Source: Tuwongella immobilis (lineage in GTDB: Bacteria > Planctomycetota > Planctomycetia > Gemmatales > Gemmataceae). From it: a DNA stretch of 64,000 nt. Each line of letters begins with the position of its first letter. Position 1 is the first letter of the stretch. A model generated the notes under the pieces. That model saw only the letters and a program-made list of their open reading frames with translations, was not told where the DNA came from and did no database searches. Location: NCBI RefSeq assembly GCF_901538355.1, contig NZ_LR593887.1, forward strand, positions 5,618,920-5,682,919, written 5' to 3'. Shown piece after piece: positions 18,667-27,587 of the stretch. The translations under genes were made by a program, and so were the position numbers.

Positions 18667-19464
18667 ATGGCCACGATCGAACTGAACGACGTCAGCCTGA
18701 CCTTCCGAACCCGGACCTCGGCGAAGCTCACGCTGAAGGAATACGTCGTCCAACATTTGTTCCGACGCAAAACCAGCCAATGGATGAGCGTGCATGCGTT
18801 GAGTCACATCAACTTGCACGCCCAAGACGGCGATCGCATTGGCATCATCGGACACAACGGCGCGGGCAAGAGCACCCTTCTGAAGCTGCTGGCCGGCATC
18901 TACCCTCCCACCAAGGGCAAGCGACGGGTCGATGGCAGCATCTGCTCGCTGTTCGATATTGCCCTCGGATTTGAATCCGAAGCCTCGGGTTGGGAGAACA
19001 TCACCTATCGCGGCTACCTGCAGGGCGAAACGCCTGAGTCGCTCAAGCCGAAGATTCCCGGCATCGCCGAATTCAGCGGGTTGGGCGACTTCCTCAAGAT
19101 GCCCGTGCGGTATTACTCCGCGGGCATGCTGATTCGGCTGGCCTTCTCCATCGCCACCGCCGTCGAGCCGGAAGTGCTGCTCATCGACGAAGTTTTGTCC
19201 GTGGGCGACCTCGCGTTCCAGATGAAAGCCCAGGAACGCATGCAGGAACTCATGAAGAATGCCCGACTGATGGTCATGGTATCGCACGATCTGAAATCGC
19301 TGCCGGTGCTGTGCAATCGGGCCATCTGGATGGATCAAGGCCATGTCCGCATGGACGGCGATGTCAAGGATGTGGTCAAAGCCTATATCGCCAGCGTGAA
19401 TCCCGAAACGGATCTGCCGGCGGTTCACGATGGGCAAGGTCGTATCGAACGCGAGGCGGCCTAA
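18667..19464 (+). CDS. Polysaccharide ABC exporter, ATPase subunit
   Basis: 265 residues, all in one ATP-binding domain of the Wzt/TagH group: Walker A GHNGAGKST (62-70), the variant signature YSAGM (150-154) and Walker B LLIDE (171-175) followed by VLSVGD. The C-terminal carbohydrate-binding domain found in long Wzt proteins is absent, so export probably does not depend on recognising a modified chain end. The ATG at 18667 was chosen because homologues begin just before IELNDVSLTF. It lies 61 bases after the permease and shares one base with the next gene (TAATG). Confidence 0.93.
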   Translation: MATIELNDVSLTFRTRTSAKLTLKEYVVQHLFRRKTSQWMSVHALSHINLHAQDGDRIGIIGHNGAGKSTLLKLLAGIYPPTKGKRRVDGSICSLFDIALGFESEASGWENITYRGYLQGETPESLKPKIPGIAEFSGLGDFLKMPVRYYSAGMLIRLAFSIATAVEPEVLLIDEVLSVGDLAFQMKAQERMQELMKNARLMVMVSHDLKSLPVLCNRAIWMDQGHVRMDGDVKDVVKAYIASVNPETDLPAVHDGQGRIEREAA

Positions 19465-20408
19465 TGCAATCCGCGCCAGAATTCCGCCCGTTGATCAGCG
19501 TCGTGCTGGTCAACTACAACGGCGACCGCTTTCTGGCCGATTGTTTGGACAGTCTGGCCCGACAGACTTGGCCGCGACATCTCACCGAAATCATTCTCGT
19601 GGACAATGCTTCGCGGGACGGTTCGCGGGATCGCATCACGCGAGATTATCCCTGGGTCCGTCTGGTGCCCAATCCCACCAATCGCGGTTTCGCGGGTGGG
19701 AATAACGATGGCTTTGCCGTTGCCCATGGGGATTGGATTGCCCTTCTGAATAACGATACGATTGTCGAACCGACTTGGCTCGAATCGCTGGCCACGTTTC
19801 TGCTCACGCACCCGGAATTCACCGGCGTCGCGTCCAAACTCGTATTCCATTCCGAACCCACGACATTGAACAGCGCCGGGCTGCATCTCAAAACCGATGG
19901 CCGGGGGAGCGATCGGGGCTACGAACAACGCGATGCCGGCCAATACGAACGCCCCGAAGAAGTCTTCGCTGGCTGCGGCGCGGCCGTGCTCATGCGGCGC
20001 GAGTCGCTCGACGCGTTGGGCGGATTCGACGAGCGATTCTTTCTCTACTACGAAGATTTGGACTTGGCCTGGCGTGCCCGGCATCGCGGCGATCGCTTCG
20101 CATACTGCCCACAATCCCTGGTCCGGCATGTGCATTGCGGATCGACCGGCGAAGGTTCGCCGCTGTTTACCTATTACGTCGAGCGAAATCGGGTGTTGAC
20201 CGCCTTCAAGAATGCCGATCTACCGTTAGCAATCCTCAGCGGAATTGGCTTCCTGGCGCGGGTGGTGCGATCGGGGCTGCGGATGGTCACTCGGCGGCAT
20301 GATCCGCTGAGTCGGGCCCGATTCGGTTCCTTCGCCAAGGCGTTGGCGTACCTGATGACCCACAGTTGGCGGTTTCTCGCGGATCGGCAAGCGATTCGTC
20401 GTCGATGA
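19464..20408 (+). CDS. Glycosyltransferase family 2
   Basis: 314 residues. The GT-A fold begins ISVVLVNYNGDRFL; the DNAS nucleotide-binding element follows, then LLNNDTIVEP as the metal-binding region, and EDLDLAWRAR as the acceptor/catalytic ED motif. This matches rhamnosyltransferase-like family 2 enzymes that extend surface polysaccharides at the cytoplasmic face of the membrane. A C-terminal hydrophobic stretch may anchor it. The ATG overlaps the TAA of the ATPase gene by one base (TAATG), so translation is coupled. Donor and acceptor sugars cannot be read from the sequence. Confidence 0.9.
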   Translation: MQSAPEFRPLISVVLVNYNGDRFLADCLDSLARQTWPRHLTEIILVDNASRDGSRDRITRDYPWVRLVPNPTNRGFAGGNNDGFAVAHGDWIALLNNDTIVEPTWLESLATFLLTHPEFTGVASKLVFHSEPTTLNSAGLHLKTDGRGSDRGYEQRDAGQYERPEEVFAGCGAAVLMRRESLDALGGFDERFFLYYEDLDLAWRARHRGDRFAYCPQSLVRHVHCGSTGEGSPLFTYYVERNRVLTAFKNADLPLAILSGIGFLARVVRSGLRMVTRRHDPLSRARFGSFAKALAYLMTHSWRFLADRQAIRRR

Positions 20409-20419
20409 AGGAGGCGTCG

Positions 20420-21688
20420 ATGCGGGTGGTTCTCAACGGATTGACCATGTTCAAGCCGCGTACCGGCATCGGTCACTACGTGGCCGGGCTGTACGAAGAA
20501 TTGGGCCTGAATCGTGGCGAGGACCGCTTCACGCTTTACCCACGCGGTTGGGAACGCGACCTCATCAAATCCGCCTACGCCATTTGGACGCACCGCAAAA
20601 AGGCTCCCGCTCGCTCGCGTCCGGGATCGGCCAGCGATTCCGCCGCGCGACCGCGATTCTCACTCGGCCAACTCGTGCAAGCGCTGCGACCCTTGGCCCG
20701 CGATGTCGCCAATCGGGCGATTGCGGAGCATTTCCAACGCGAATGCCACGCCAAACGCTGGGATTTGTACCATGAACCGAATGTGATTCCACTCCCCTGC
20801 GATCTCCCGACCATTGCCACCGTGCATGATCTTTCCGTGCTGATGCACCCGGAATGGCACCCGGCGGATCGAGTTCGGGCCTACGAGCAGTCGTTCCGCA
20901 AGGGGATCGCCACTTGCGAGCATCTCATTGCCGGGTCAGAATTTACGCGGCAATCGATGATTCAGCATCTGGGCATTTCTCCCGATCGAATCACGCCAGT
21001 GGGGTACGGCATTCGCTTTCATCTTCGCCCGCTCCCAACTGCGGAGCGCGACGCGGGGTTGGCTCGACTCGGGCTGCCCAATGACTATCTGCTGTATGTC
21101 GGCACGTTGGAGCCACGGAAGAATCTGCTCACGCTCATGCAAGCGTATGTCGCCCTGCCTGCCGAATTGCGCCAGCGACACCCGCTGATTCTGGTCGGTG
21201 GCTGGGGTTGGAAGGCCCAACCGATTGCCGATTATTATTACGATGTCGCCGCCCATCAAGGCGTGCGATTGACTGGCTACATCGCCGATTCGGATTTGCC
21301 GATCTTGTACAACGGCGCTCGTGCGTTGGTCTATCCCTCACGCTATGAAGGGTTTGGGCTGCCGCCGATTGAAATGCTTGCCTGTGGTGGCGCGGTGCTG
21401 GCATCCACGGCGGAGGCGCACCGCGAGACGCTGGGATCGACCATGCCGTTGATTCACCCCGACGATGTCGATGGCTGGCGGGATGCGATGCAGCGCATGC
21501 TCACCGAACCGGAATGGCGTGCGGAGCTGATTCGCAATGCGGCCGGTCGCACCCGCCAATACAGTTGGCGACAATGTGCCCACGATACGCTGGCGGTGTA
21601 TCGCCGCGTGTTGGGCCAAGCCGCGCCCGCGCTTCCGTTCCCCGCTTCGACTCCAGCTCCCGCCGTCGCTCCCCGCCGGGCAGCATGA
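20420..21688 (+). CDS. Glycosyltransferase family 4 (GT-B fold)
   Basis: 422 residues. The N-terminal acceptor half starts MRVVLNGL and contains a typical GIGHYVAGLYEEL loop; the C-terminal half has LLYVGTLEPRKNL and the donor-binding motif YEGFGLPPIEMLACG. It adds a sugar to the same surface polymer as the preceding family 2 enzyme. The ATG at 20420 follows AAGGAGG at good spacing; an earlier ATG at 20405 overlaps the previous stop (ATGA) but has no such site. The gene ends 16 bases before a convergent gene. It is the last gene of the exporter operon. Confidence 0.9.
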   Translation: MRVVLNGLTMFKPRTGIGHYVAGLYEELGLNRGEDRFTLYPRGWERDLIKSAYAIWTHRKKAPARSRPGSASDSAARPRFSLGQLVQALRPLARDVANRAIAEHFQRECHAKRWDLYHEPNVIPLPCDLPTIATVHDLSVLMHPEWHPADRVRAYEQSFRKGIATCEHLIAGSEFTRQSMIQHLGISPDRITPVGYGIRFHLRPLPTAERDAGLARLGLPNDYLLYVGTLEPRKNLLTLMQAYVALPAELRQRHPLILVGGWGWKAQPIADYYYDVAAHQGVRLTGYIADSDLPILYNGARALVYPSRYEGFGLPPIEMLACGGAVLASTAEAHRETLGSTMPLIHPDDVDGWRDAMQRMLTEPEWRAELIRNAAGRTRQYSWRQCAHDTLAVYRRVLGQAAPALPFPASTPAPAVAPRRAA

Positions 21689-21704
21689 TGCGAGTCGGCC
21701 GAAC

Positions 21705-23363
21705 TTAGCCGCGCATGCGAACCGTGTGCAGAAATTCGTTGCTTGCCCCGGTGATCCAATCGCGGGGGAGATAGGTTGGCGTCGGCGGCCACTTGCCGGT
21801 CACGCTTCGCAATTGAATGCGCCACAATTTCGAGAGTCGCGGCGCCTCGAACAGCGTGCGAATCCCCGCTGGGGTAAATGCACACTGCGTCAGCGTGAGT
21901 TCTTGCAGATTTCGCAATTCGGAATGCCGTCCGAGCCAACTCACACCATCATCACCCAGGATGACATGCCGCAGTGATAATCGGCGGACTGCTCGCGCGG
22001 AGGGCGATTCCAGGAAATCAAACAGCGCCTCGCGGGATGCCAACCGCTGATCGCCCAGCAGCACATCAACCATCAATTCGCGCAGATTGCCCGATTCCCA
22101 ACCGCCGGCCAATCCGCGGAGTTCCTCGCCGCCCAACAGAATGCCAGAAAGATCCAACGTCTGGATCGATTGCGCGTAGGGCGATCGTGCGAGTGCGGCC
22201 AAATCGCTCTCGGCGAGTTCGTTTCCGCCGATGCTCAACTGCGTCACGCTGGCCAATCCCGGCCAGTTCGCCAACGTCTCGATTTCGCCTTCCGGTAATC
22301 GGCAGCGGTGCAGATTCAGCAGGCGCAGTCCCGGCGTATCTCCAGCTCGGCTCAGCATTTCCGCCAGGATGCCCGGAACCGCCAGCCGCGACATTGGCAT
22401 TTCCAGCATCCGCAACTGCCCCCGCCGCAGCAGCTCGCCAATGGGTGCCCAATCGAGCGGCCCCCGCCCCGCCAGCAGCATCAGCCGTTCCAATTGCGGC
22501 AACGTCTCCGTATCACGCAGCGGCGTCAGAATATCATGTGCAAACGGGAGATCCAGCAACCGCAACGACCGCAATTGCGACAAGCCGCCGCGGTGCAGCC
22601 ACCGCTCGAATCGCACCGCAGACATGGACGCATCCTGCAAATCCATGTTCGGATTCCCCTGGAGCGTCAATTCTCGCAGCGATCGGCCCATGGGCGATTG
22701 CGGAATCGCCTCGAACTCGCGGAAGTTGCCCAACGGCCCGGCCAACGTCAGCGATTGCAATTGCGTCAGCGATGCAGCGGTGGATAACTCGTCGGCCACT
22801 TCGGGATACCACCCCGCGAGCCGCAGTTCCAGCCGTTGCAAGGCGAGCTTGTTTTCGGGTCGATTCCAGCCGATTTCGAGGGAATCGCTGGATCGGGGCA
22901 TAGGCCGAAAGGTGAGTCCGATGAGATCGGGTGCCCAAGATGCGCTACTGATTTTGGCGAAATCGCGGCGGCCGATTTCCGCCAGCAGCAGCGATCGGGC
23001 GGGGGTTTGCGTCAACCATTGCGGAATCTGTTTGAGAAAGTCCGGCTGGTTGCGTGCAATGGCGAGCATTGGCAGGCCACGATGCAGCACATCCACGGAA
23101 TGATGCGCGACCGAGCCGACCGCACTATCGGGCAACTGCCATTCGCCCTGGAGCAACAACTGTCGGCGACAGCGTTCGGCCTGCTCCCAATGATCGGCCG
23201 CATCCGGGTGCCCCTCGCCGAGCAGTTCCGCCGTCACTGCCGCCCGCATCAGTTGCGATTGCAGCAGTTGGCCATGCTCCTCGAACCAATCCGCCACGAC
23301 CAATGCCGCGGCGGGGTCCGGGTCGCGGTAACAGGCCTGCAACAGCGATTCCGGCGGATTCAT
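21705..23363 (-). CDS. TIGR02996-type degenerate LRR protein (paralogue H)
   Basis: 552 residues. The N-terminal ~45 residues (NPPESLLQACYRD, then VADWFEEHG) match the short TIGR02996 domain known from Gemmata-type planctomycetes. The rest is a solenoid-like series of irregular leucine-rich repeats of the form LRxLxLxxxxL. The C-terminal region has LSKLWRIQL, matching a LPRLWRI element in the other paralogues. No signal peptide or membrane segment, so probably cytoplasmic. The function of the family is unknown; the likeliest general role is protein binding. The ATG overlaps the stop of the upstream paralogue as ATGA. Confidence 0.85.
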   Translation of the reverse strand: MNPPESLLQACYRDPDPAAALVVADWFEEHGQLLQSQLMRAAVTAELLGEGHPDAADHWEQAERCRRQLLLQGEWQLPDSAVGSVAHHSVDVLHRGLPMLAIARNQPDFLKQIPQWLTQTPARSLLLAEIGRRDFAKISSASWAPDLIGLTFRPMPRSSDSLEIGWNRPENKLALQRLELRLAGWYPEVADELSTAASLTQLQSLTLAGPLGNFREFEAIPQSPMGRSLRELTLQGNPNMDLQDASMSAVRFERWLHRGGLSQLRSLRLLDLPFAHDILTPLRDTETLPQLERLMLLAGRGPLDWAPIGELLRRGQLRMLEMPMSRLAVPGILAEMLSRAGDTPGLRLLNLHRCRLPEGEIETLANWPGLASVTQLSIGGNELAESDLAALARSPYAQSIQTLDLSGILLGGEELRGLAGGWESGNLRELMVDVLLGDQRLASREALFDFLESPSARAVRRLSLRHVILGDDGVSWLGRHSELRNLQELTLTQCAFTPAGIRTLFEAPRLSKLWRIQLRSVTGKWPPTPTYLPRDWITGASNEFLHTVRMRG

Positions 23364-25087
23364 GCCAACCGCTCCGGGTTCACCCATTGAGCGGGCCGCG
23401 CCGGAATCCATCCAGGCGGAAGTTGCTCGCCGGGCACATGCTCTCCTTGCACACCAGCCGTCAACCAGCTCAATTTGGGCAGATTCGGCGAGAGCATCAC
23501 CAAATCTCGGGCCGACGAGGACAGGCTCGACGACAGTAAATGCAAATGCACCAGTTCCGGCAACTGAACATCGCTAAACAGGCAGCGCACAAATGGCTCG
23601 ACCCGTTCGCAGGAGATGGTGAGGCTTCGCAGTTGTCGCAATCCCGGCGAATTCAGCACCCGTTCCAGCGTGTTGACGGGTTTGCCCGCCAGCGACATAA
23701 TCGACAGGCTCAACGAGCGCAATCGCCCCGCAGGAAAGGCATCGACCAATTCTTCGAGCTGTTTGCCGGCCACGCCCGAGAGCGACAGCCAGATCAACGA
23801 TTGGGCATATTCCGACTGGCAAAACGCACGCAACGATCCATCTTGGACGAAATTCCCCTGCAAACTGGCCTCTTGAACGGTTCGCAATCCCGGCCAGCGG
23901 GCCAATGCCGCGAAGCAATCGCCGACGCCGTTGAAGACACGGAATTGCAATTGGCGCAATCCGCTGCCCGGAGATGCGGCGGATTCCGCGGGGGAAAATA
24001 ACTGCTGCAAAAACTCCGGCGTGGTCGGCGTGCAATCGTGCAATTGCAGCGATCGCAGCGTGCCGCGTGCCAAGACTGCCGCCAAATCCGCGGCATCGCC
24101 GGGCTTGAACGTCGTGGCGAAAAATCCCAGATGCGTCAGCGATTCCCACCTGCCCGATTCGGCGAATGCCGCCAACGCGCCGGGCTGATAGCTGCAATGA
24201 CGGGTGGTCCACTCCCGCAGCGGTGCCGCCGAATTGGCATCGCCCCAGGTGCGAAGATCCTGCAGCGAAATGCCGCGCGGGTGCCCACGCAGCGCTCGCA
24301 GACAGAGCCGTTGCAAGCCTCGCCAATGTGGAGCGGTGAGCAAGCCATGAATCGCCGCCGACTGATGCGACACCGATTCCAAGGTCAGCCGCCGCACCTT
24401 GCCGAACTGCCGCATCGTCGCCAGGTAATCCATTGTCGGCAGCATCGTCTCTTGATCCCACAAATGCATGGAGATCGGCTGCATGGTCTCGGCGACATCG
24501 GCAATCATCGGCAGACAACGGGCGTGCTGCTGCGTGCCGTCGCGGATGGCCAGCGACAACCGCGCAATGCGAGGCACCAACGGCGAGCGGAGCAGTTTCC
24601 GCAGATGATTCGGGCCAATTCCCTGGACCGAAATCCCGCGCACGGGCACCTGATCGAACCACCGGGTAGCAATCTCGGCGAGTTGATCGCTTTCCACGAA
24701 ATTGACAAATTTCGGCAATCCGCGACCACTCCCGGTCGAATCTGTATCGACCAGCACACCATGCTGACGATGCAAATCGCCCGGTTCAGGCTGCCGCAAG
24801 GCCCGTTTCCACCGCACAACTCGCGCCAGATGCACCAATTCGATGCCAGCTTCCACGGAATTGGTCGGCATCGCGGAATGGTGGGAGTCCGCCTCCGCAT
24901 CTGCGGATGATTCCGCAGCGACCCCTCCCAAAGCCGGTGACGATTCCCGTTCCACTTGGAGCGCCAACCGCATCAATCGGGCTTGTTCGGGCTGCTCATG
25001 CTCCTCATACCAATCGGCACACGCCATCGCCGCTGCTAGGCTGGTGTCCCGAATGGCCGCTTGCAACAACGCTTCGGGAGGATTCAT
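23360..25087 (-). CDS. TIGR02996-type degenerate LRR protein (paralogue G)
   Basis: 575 residues. It begins NPPEALLQAAIRD and CADWYEEHEQPEQARLMRL, the clearest copy of the TIGR02996 motif in the window. Irregular leucine-rich repeats follow (QLRSLTIS, LRSLQLHD and similar), with an LPKLSWL element near the end. The ATG at 25087 was chosen because the conserved domain begins there; ten extra codons upstream are possible. It is the first gene of a two-gene minus-strand operon, coupled to the next by ATGA. It is divergent from the first secreted LRR gene. Confidence 0.85.
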   Translation of the reverse strand: MNPPEALLQAAIRDTSLAAAMACADWYEEHEQPEQARLMRLALQVERESSPALGGVAAESSADAEADSHHSAMPTNSVEAGIELVHLARVVRWKRALRQPEPGDLHRQHGVLVDTDSTGSGRGLPKFVNFVESDQLAEIATRWFDQVPVRGISVQGIGPNHLRKLLRSPLVPRIARLSLAIRDGTQQHARCLPMIADVAETMQPISMHLWDQETMLPTMDYLATMRQFGKVRRLTLESVSHQSAAIHGLLTAPHWRGLQRLCLRALRGHPRGISLQDLRTWGDANSAAPLREWTTRHCSYQPGALAAFAESGRWESLTHLGFFATTFKPGDAADLAAVLARGTLRSLQLHDCTPTTPEFLQQLFSPAESAASPGSGLRQLQFRVFNGVGDCFAALARWPGLRTVQEASLQGNFVQDGSLRAFCQSEYAQSLIWLSLSGVAGKQLEELVDAFPAGRLRSLSLSIMSLAGKPVNTLERVLNSPGLRQLRSLTISCERVEPFVRCLFSDVQLPELVHLHLLSSSLSSSARDLVMLSPNLPKLSWLTAGVQGEHVPGEQLPPGWIPARPAQWVNPERLA

Positions 25088-25460
25088 CGCCGTGACTCCA
25101 GGCGACGAGGAGGCCAACTCGCTTCAATGCTCATTCGATTCCTGTCTCGTGGGCAACAGTCCCGGATCGGTCACCCGATCGAAAGACGATTCCCGGAAGA
25201 GATTCGTCTGGAGGATTAGACGTCTCCGGTGGGCATTCGCATCATGTCCCGATTCGCAATCGAAACCATGCCAGATCGGTTGGGCGGGGATGCTGGCACT
25301 GCTTTCCATTGTAGACATTTCCGTCCAGAATAGCGATGGACCCCACCAAGATTCGCCGCGAAAATCAGCCATCCGGCATTGCCTGCGGCATGCCACCATC
25401 CCACGCCGCCCCCCGCATCATCACCTGGACATCATCCCCCCGCCCCGCGCTTCGCCCATC

Positions 25461-25579
25461 GCCGCCGACAGATTGCCGACGCAGGGCTGTCGGCCAATCG
25501 AACACATTCATCTCTTGACTGCGGGCCGATGGAATATCATCATTCCCAATCGAACTTATTCCTTTTCGAGGAGTCACCC
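25461..25579 (+). repeat. Repeated 119-base leader, copy 1
   Basis: This leader recurs at 27165-27283 and 28147-28265 with few substitutions and no length change. It contains, in order, the inverted repeat GCCGACAG (25464-25471) and CTGTCGGC (25487-25494), a -35 element, a -10 element, and a GAGGAG ribosome-binding site seven bases before the ATG. It differs from the surrounding sequence, where the copies lose similarity. Confidence 0.85.
25515..25543 (+). promoter_or_regulatory. Sigma70-like promoter of secreted LRR gene 1
   Basis: TTGACT at 25515-25520 and CATCAT at 25538-25543 with a 17-base spacer. The -10 element departs from TATAAT at the first position, unlike copy 3, which has TATCAT. 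The predicted transcript start is about 30 bases before the ATG. Confidence 0.55.
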
Positions 25580-27052
25580 ATGAAGCGTCTCTGGACATTC
25601 TTGCTGCTCGTGGGGGCGTTTGGGACCGCTCCAGACTCGCTGCAGGCTGCAGACGATGAGGCCAAGGCCATTGCTTTCGTGAAACAAAACGGCGGCGAGG
25701 TGATCCGAGAGAAAGATCATCCGGACGGCCACGTTGTTGAAGTTCGTTTGTTCGGTTTCGATGTGACAGATGCGGAATTGAAAAAACTTGCTCCACTCAA
25801 CAATCTCACCAAACTCAACCTGAGCGTTACCAGGGTGACAGACGCGGGGTTGAAGGAAATTGCAAATTTCACCAAGCTCACCCATCTCAGCCTGTGTGAT
25901 ACGGAGTTGACAGGCACGGGCTTGAACGATCTGGCAAAACTCACCAATCTCACCAAGCTCGATCTCAGGTTTACCGAGGTGACAGACGCGGGGTTGAAGG
26001 ATCTCGCTCCACTCAACAAGCTCACCTATCTCGGCCTGTGTCGTACGAAGGTGACAGACGCGGGAGTGAAGGAACTCGCTCCACTCAACAAGCTCACTGA
26101 ACTCACTCTATCCAATACCGCAGTGACAGACGCGGGAGTGAAGGAACTCACGAAACTCAACAAGCTCACTCATCTCAACCTGAGTGGTACGAAAATGACG
26201 GACGCGGGGTTGAAGGATCTCGCCCCACTCGACAAGCTCACTGAACTCTACCTGAGTGGTACGAAGGTGACAGGCACGGGATTAAAGGATCTGGCTCCAC
26301 TCAACAAGCTCACCATCCTCAGCCTTGATGAGACCCCGATGACGGGCGCGGGATTGAAAGATCTGGCGAAACTGAAGAATCTGACCTCGCTCTCCCTGGT
26401 CGATACCCAAGTGACGGATGCGGGATTGAAGGAGCTCGAACCGCTCACCAATCTCACCCATCTCAACCTGAGTGGTACGAAGGTGACGGACGCGGGATTG
26501 AAGGGACTCGCTCCACTCAACAAGCTCACCCATCTCAACCTGGGTTGTCCTCAGGTAACGGACGCAGGGTTGAAGGAACTCACCAAACTACACAATCTCA
26601 CCGACCTCTACCTGTTCGATACCCCGATGACGGGCACGGGATTAAAGGATCTGGCTCCACTCAAGAATCTTACCTCGATCTCTCTGTTCGATACCCAAAT
26701 GACGGATGCCGGGATGAAGGAACTCACGAAACTACACAATCTCACCTCACTCTCCCTGTACAATGCACCAGTGACGGACGCGGGAGTGAAGGAGCTCACC
26801 AAACTACACAATCTCACCTCACTCTACCTGTACAATGCCCAAGTGACAGATGTGGGAGTGAAGGAACTCACGAAACTCAAGAGCCTCACCCATCTTTACC
26901 TGTGCAATACCAACGTGACGGACGCGGGAGTGAAGGAACTCACGAAACTCAAGAATTTCACCGAACTCAACTCGGTTCGATTCAACCTGGGTGACGGGTT
27001 ATCGAAGGACTTGAAAAAATCGATGGCGACATTCAGAAGCACCCCTCACTGA
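25580..27052 (+). CDS. Secreted leucine-rich-repeat protein 1
   Basis: 490 residues: a signal peptide (about 1-23, cleavage near LQAAD), a short non-repeat region, then 17 nearly perfect 24-residue leucine-rich repeats. A typical unit is VTDAGLKELAPLNKLT followed by HLNLSGTK. The Val-Thr-Asp-Ala-Gly-Leu-Lys opening resembles the cysteine-containing/RNI-like or bacterial TpLRR types rather than plant types. A short region follows the last repeat. It should form an extracytoplasmic curved solenoid, probably binding a protein or cell-surface ligand. Unlike genes 2 and 3 it lacks the QEFKKML end. The ATG follows GAGGAG. Confidence 0.92.
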   Translation: MKRLWTFLLLVGAFGTAPDSLQAADDEAKAIAFVKQNGGEVIREKDHPDGHVVEVRLFGFDVTDAELKKLAPLNNLTKLNLSVTRVTDAGLKEIANFTKLTHLSLCDTELTGTGLNDLAKLTNLTKLDLRFTEVTDAGLKDLAPLNKLTYLGLCRTKVTDAGVKELAPLNKLTELTLSNTAVTDAGVKELTKLNKLTHLNLSGTKMTDAGLKDLAPLDKLTELYLSGTKVTGTGLKDLAPLNKLTILSLDETPMTGAGLKDLAKLKNLTSLSLVDTQVTDAGLKELEPLTNLTHLNLSGTKVTDAGLKGLAPLNKLTHLNLGCPQVTDAGLKELTKLHNLTDLYLFDTPMTGTGLKDLAPLKNLTSISLFDTQMTDAGMKELTKLHNLTSLSLYNAPVTDAGVKELTKLHNLTSLYLYNAQVTDVGVKELTKLKSLTHLYLCNTNVTDAGVKELTKLKNFTELNSVRFNLGDGLSKDLKKSMATFRSTPH

Positions 27053-27089
27053 CGCATCGCCGCGAAGCCGGAGCGTCCCTGGAACCATG

Positions 27090-27129
27090 GAAGCCCACCT
27101 CCCCGGTGTCATCGACCGGCGGGGGCTTC
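27090..27129 (+). terminator. Conserved 3' hairpin after LRR gene 1
   Basis: Arms GAAGCCCACCTCCCCGG (27090-27106) and CCGGCGGGGGCTTC (27116-27129) flank the 9-base loop TGTCATCGA. The same structure follows LRR genes 2 and 3 at the same relative position, which supports a transcript-end function, although no T-run follows. Confidence 0.6.
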
Positions 27130-27164
27130 GGGTTCGAGAGGCGACACAACCCGCCCCGAGCATC

Positions 27165-27283
27165 GCCGCCGACAGATTGCCGACGCAGGGCTGTCGGCCA
27201 ATCGAACCCATTCATCTCTTGACTGCGGGCCGATGGAATATCATCATTTCCAATCGACCTTATTCCTTTTCGAGGAGTCACCC
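27165..27283 (+). repeat. Repeated 119-base leader, copy 2
   Basis: Second copy of the leader, with the inverted-repeat arms at 27168-27175 and 27191-27198, promoter elements at 27219-27247 and the GAGGAG site before the ATG at 27284. Differences from copy 1 are single-base. Confidence 0.85.
27219..27247 (+). promoter_or_regulatory. Sigma70-like promoter of secreted LRR gene 2
   Basis: TTGACT at 27219-27224 and CATCAT at 27242-27247, 17-base spacer, identical to copy 1. Confidence 0.55.
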
Positions 27284-27587
27284 ATGAAGCGTCTCTGGAC
27301 ATTCTTGCTGCTCGTGGGGGCGTTTGGGACCGCTCCAGACTCGCTGCAGGCTGCAGACGATGAGGCAAAGGCCATTGCCTTCCTGAAGAGACTCGGTGGT
27401 CAAGTGAAGCGAGCAGACAATCGACCAGATAGCCCCGTTGTCGAAGTTAATCTGCGATCGTCGTGGGTGACAGACGCGGAATTGAAGGAACTCGCTCCAT
27501 TCAAAAATCTCACCAAACTCGACCTGGGTGGCACCCAAGTGACGGACGCGGGGTTGAAAGAGCTCGTAACATTCAACAAGCTCACCT
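27284..27587 (+). repeat. 304-base block identical to 28266-28569
   Basis: Reading both copies base by base, I find no difference from the ATG of LRR gene 2 through 27587 when compared with 28266-28569 of gene 3; they diverge abruptly afterwards. Confidence 0.85.

Larger units (their letters stand above)
25088..25579. other. Divergent intergenic region before the secreted LRR cassette
   Basis: 492 bases between paralogue G (minus) and the first secreted LRR gene (plus). The right-hand 119 bases are the repeated leader described separately. The left part should hold the promoter of the G-H operon, but I find no convincing -35/-10 pair. A 91-codon open frame on the minus strand (25124-25399) has no ribosome-binding site and no recognisable domain, and I do not count it as a gene. 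Confidence 0.4.

Noticed and set aside
22066-24662. Long alternative frames within the TIGR02996 genes
   Set aside because: Arg- and Pro-rich frames produced by the codon bias; the real frames carry the conserved domain starts and overlap cleanly.
25124-25399. 91-codon minus-strand frame before the LRR cassette
   Set aside because: No ribosome-binding site, no recognisable domain, lies in a promoter region.
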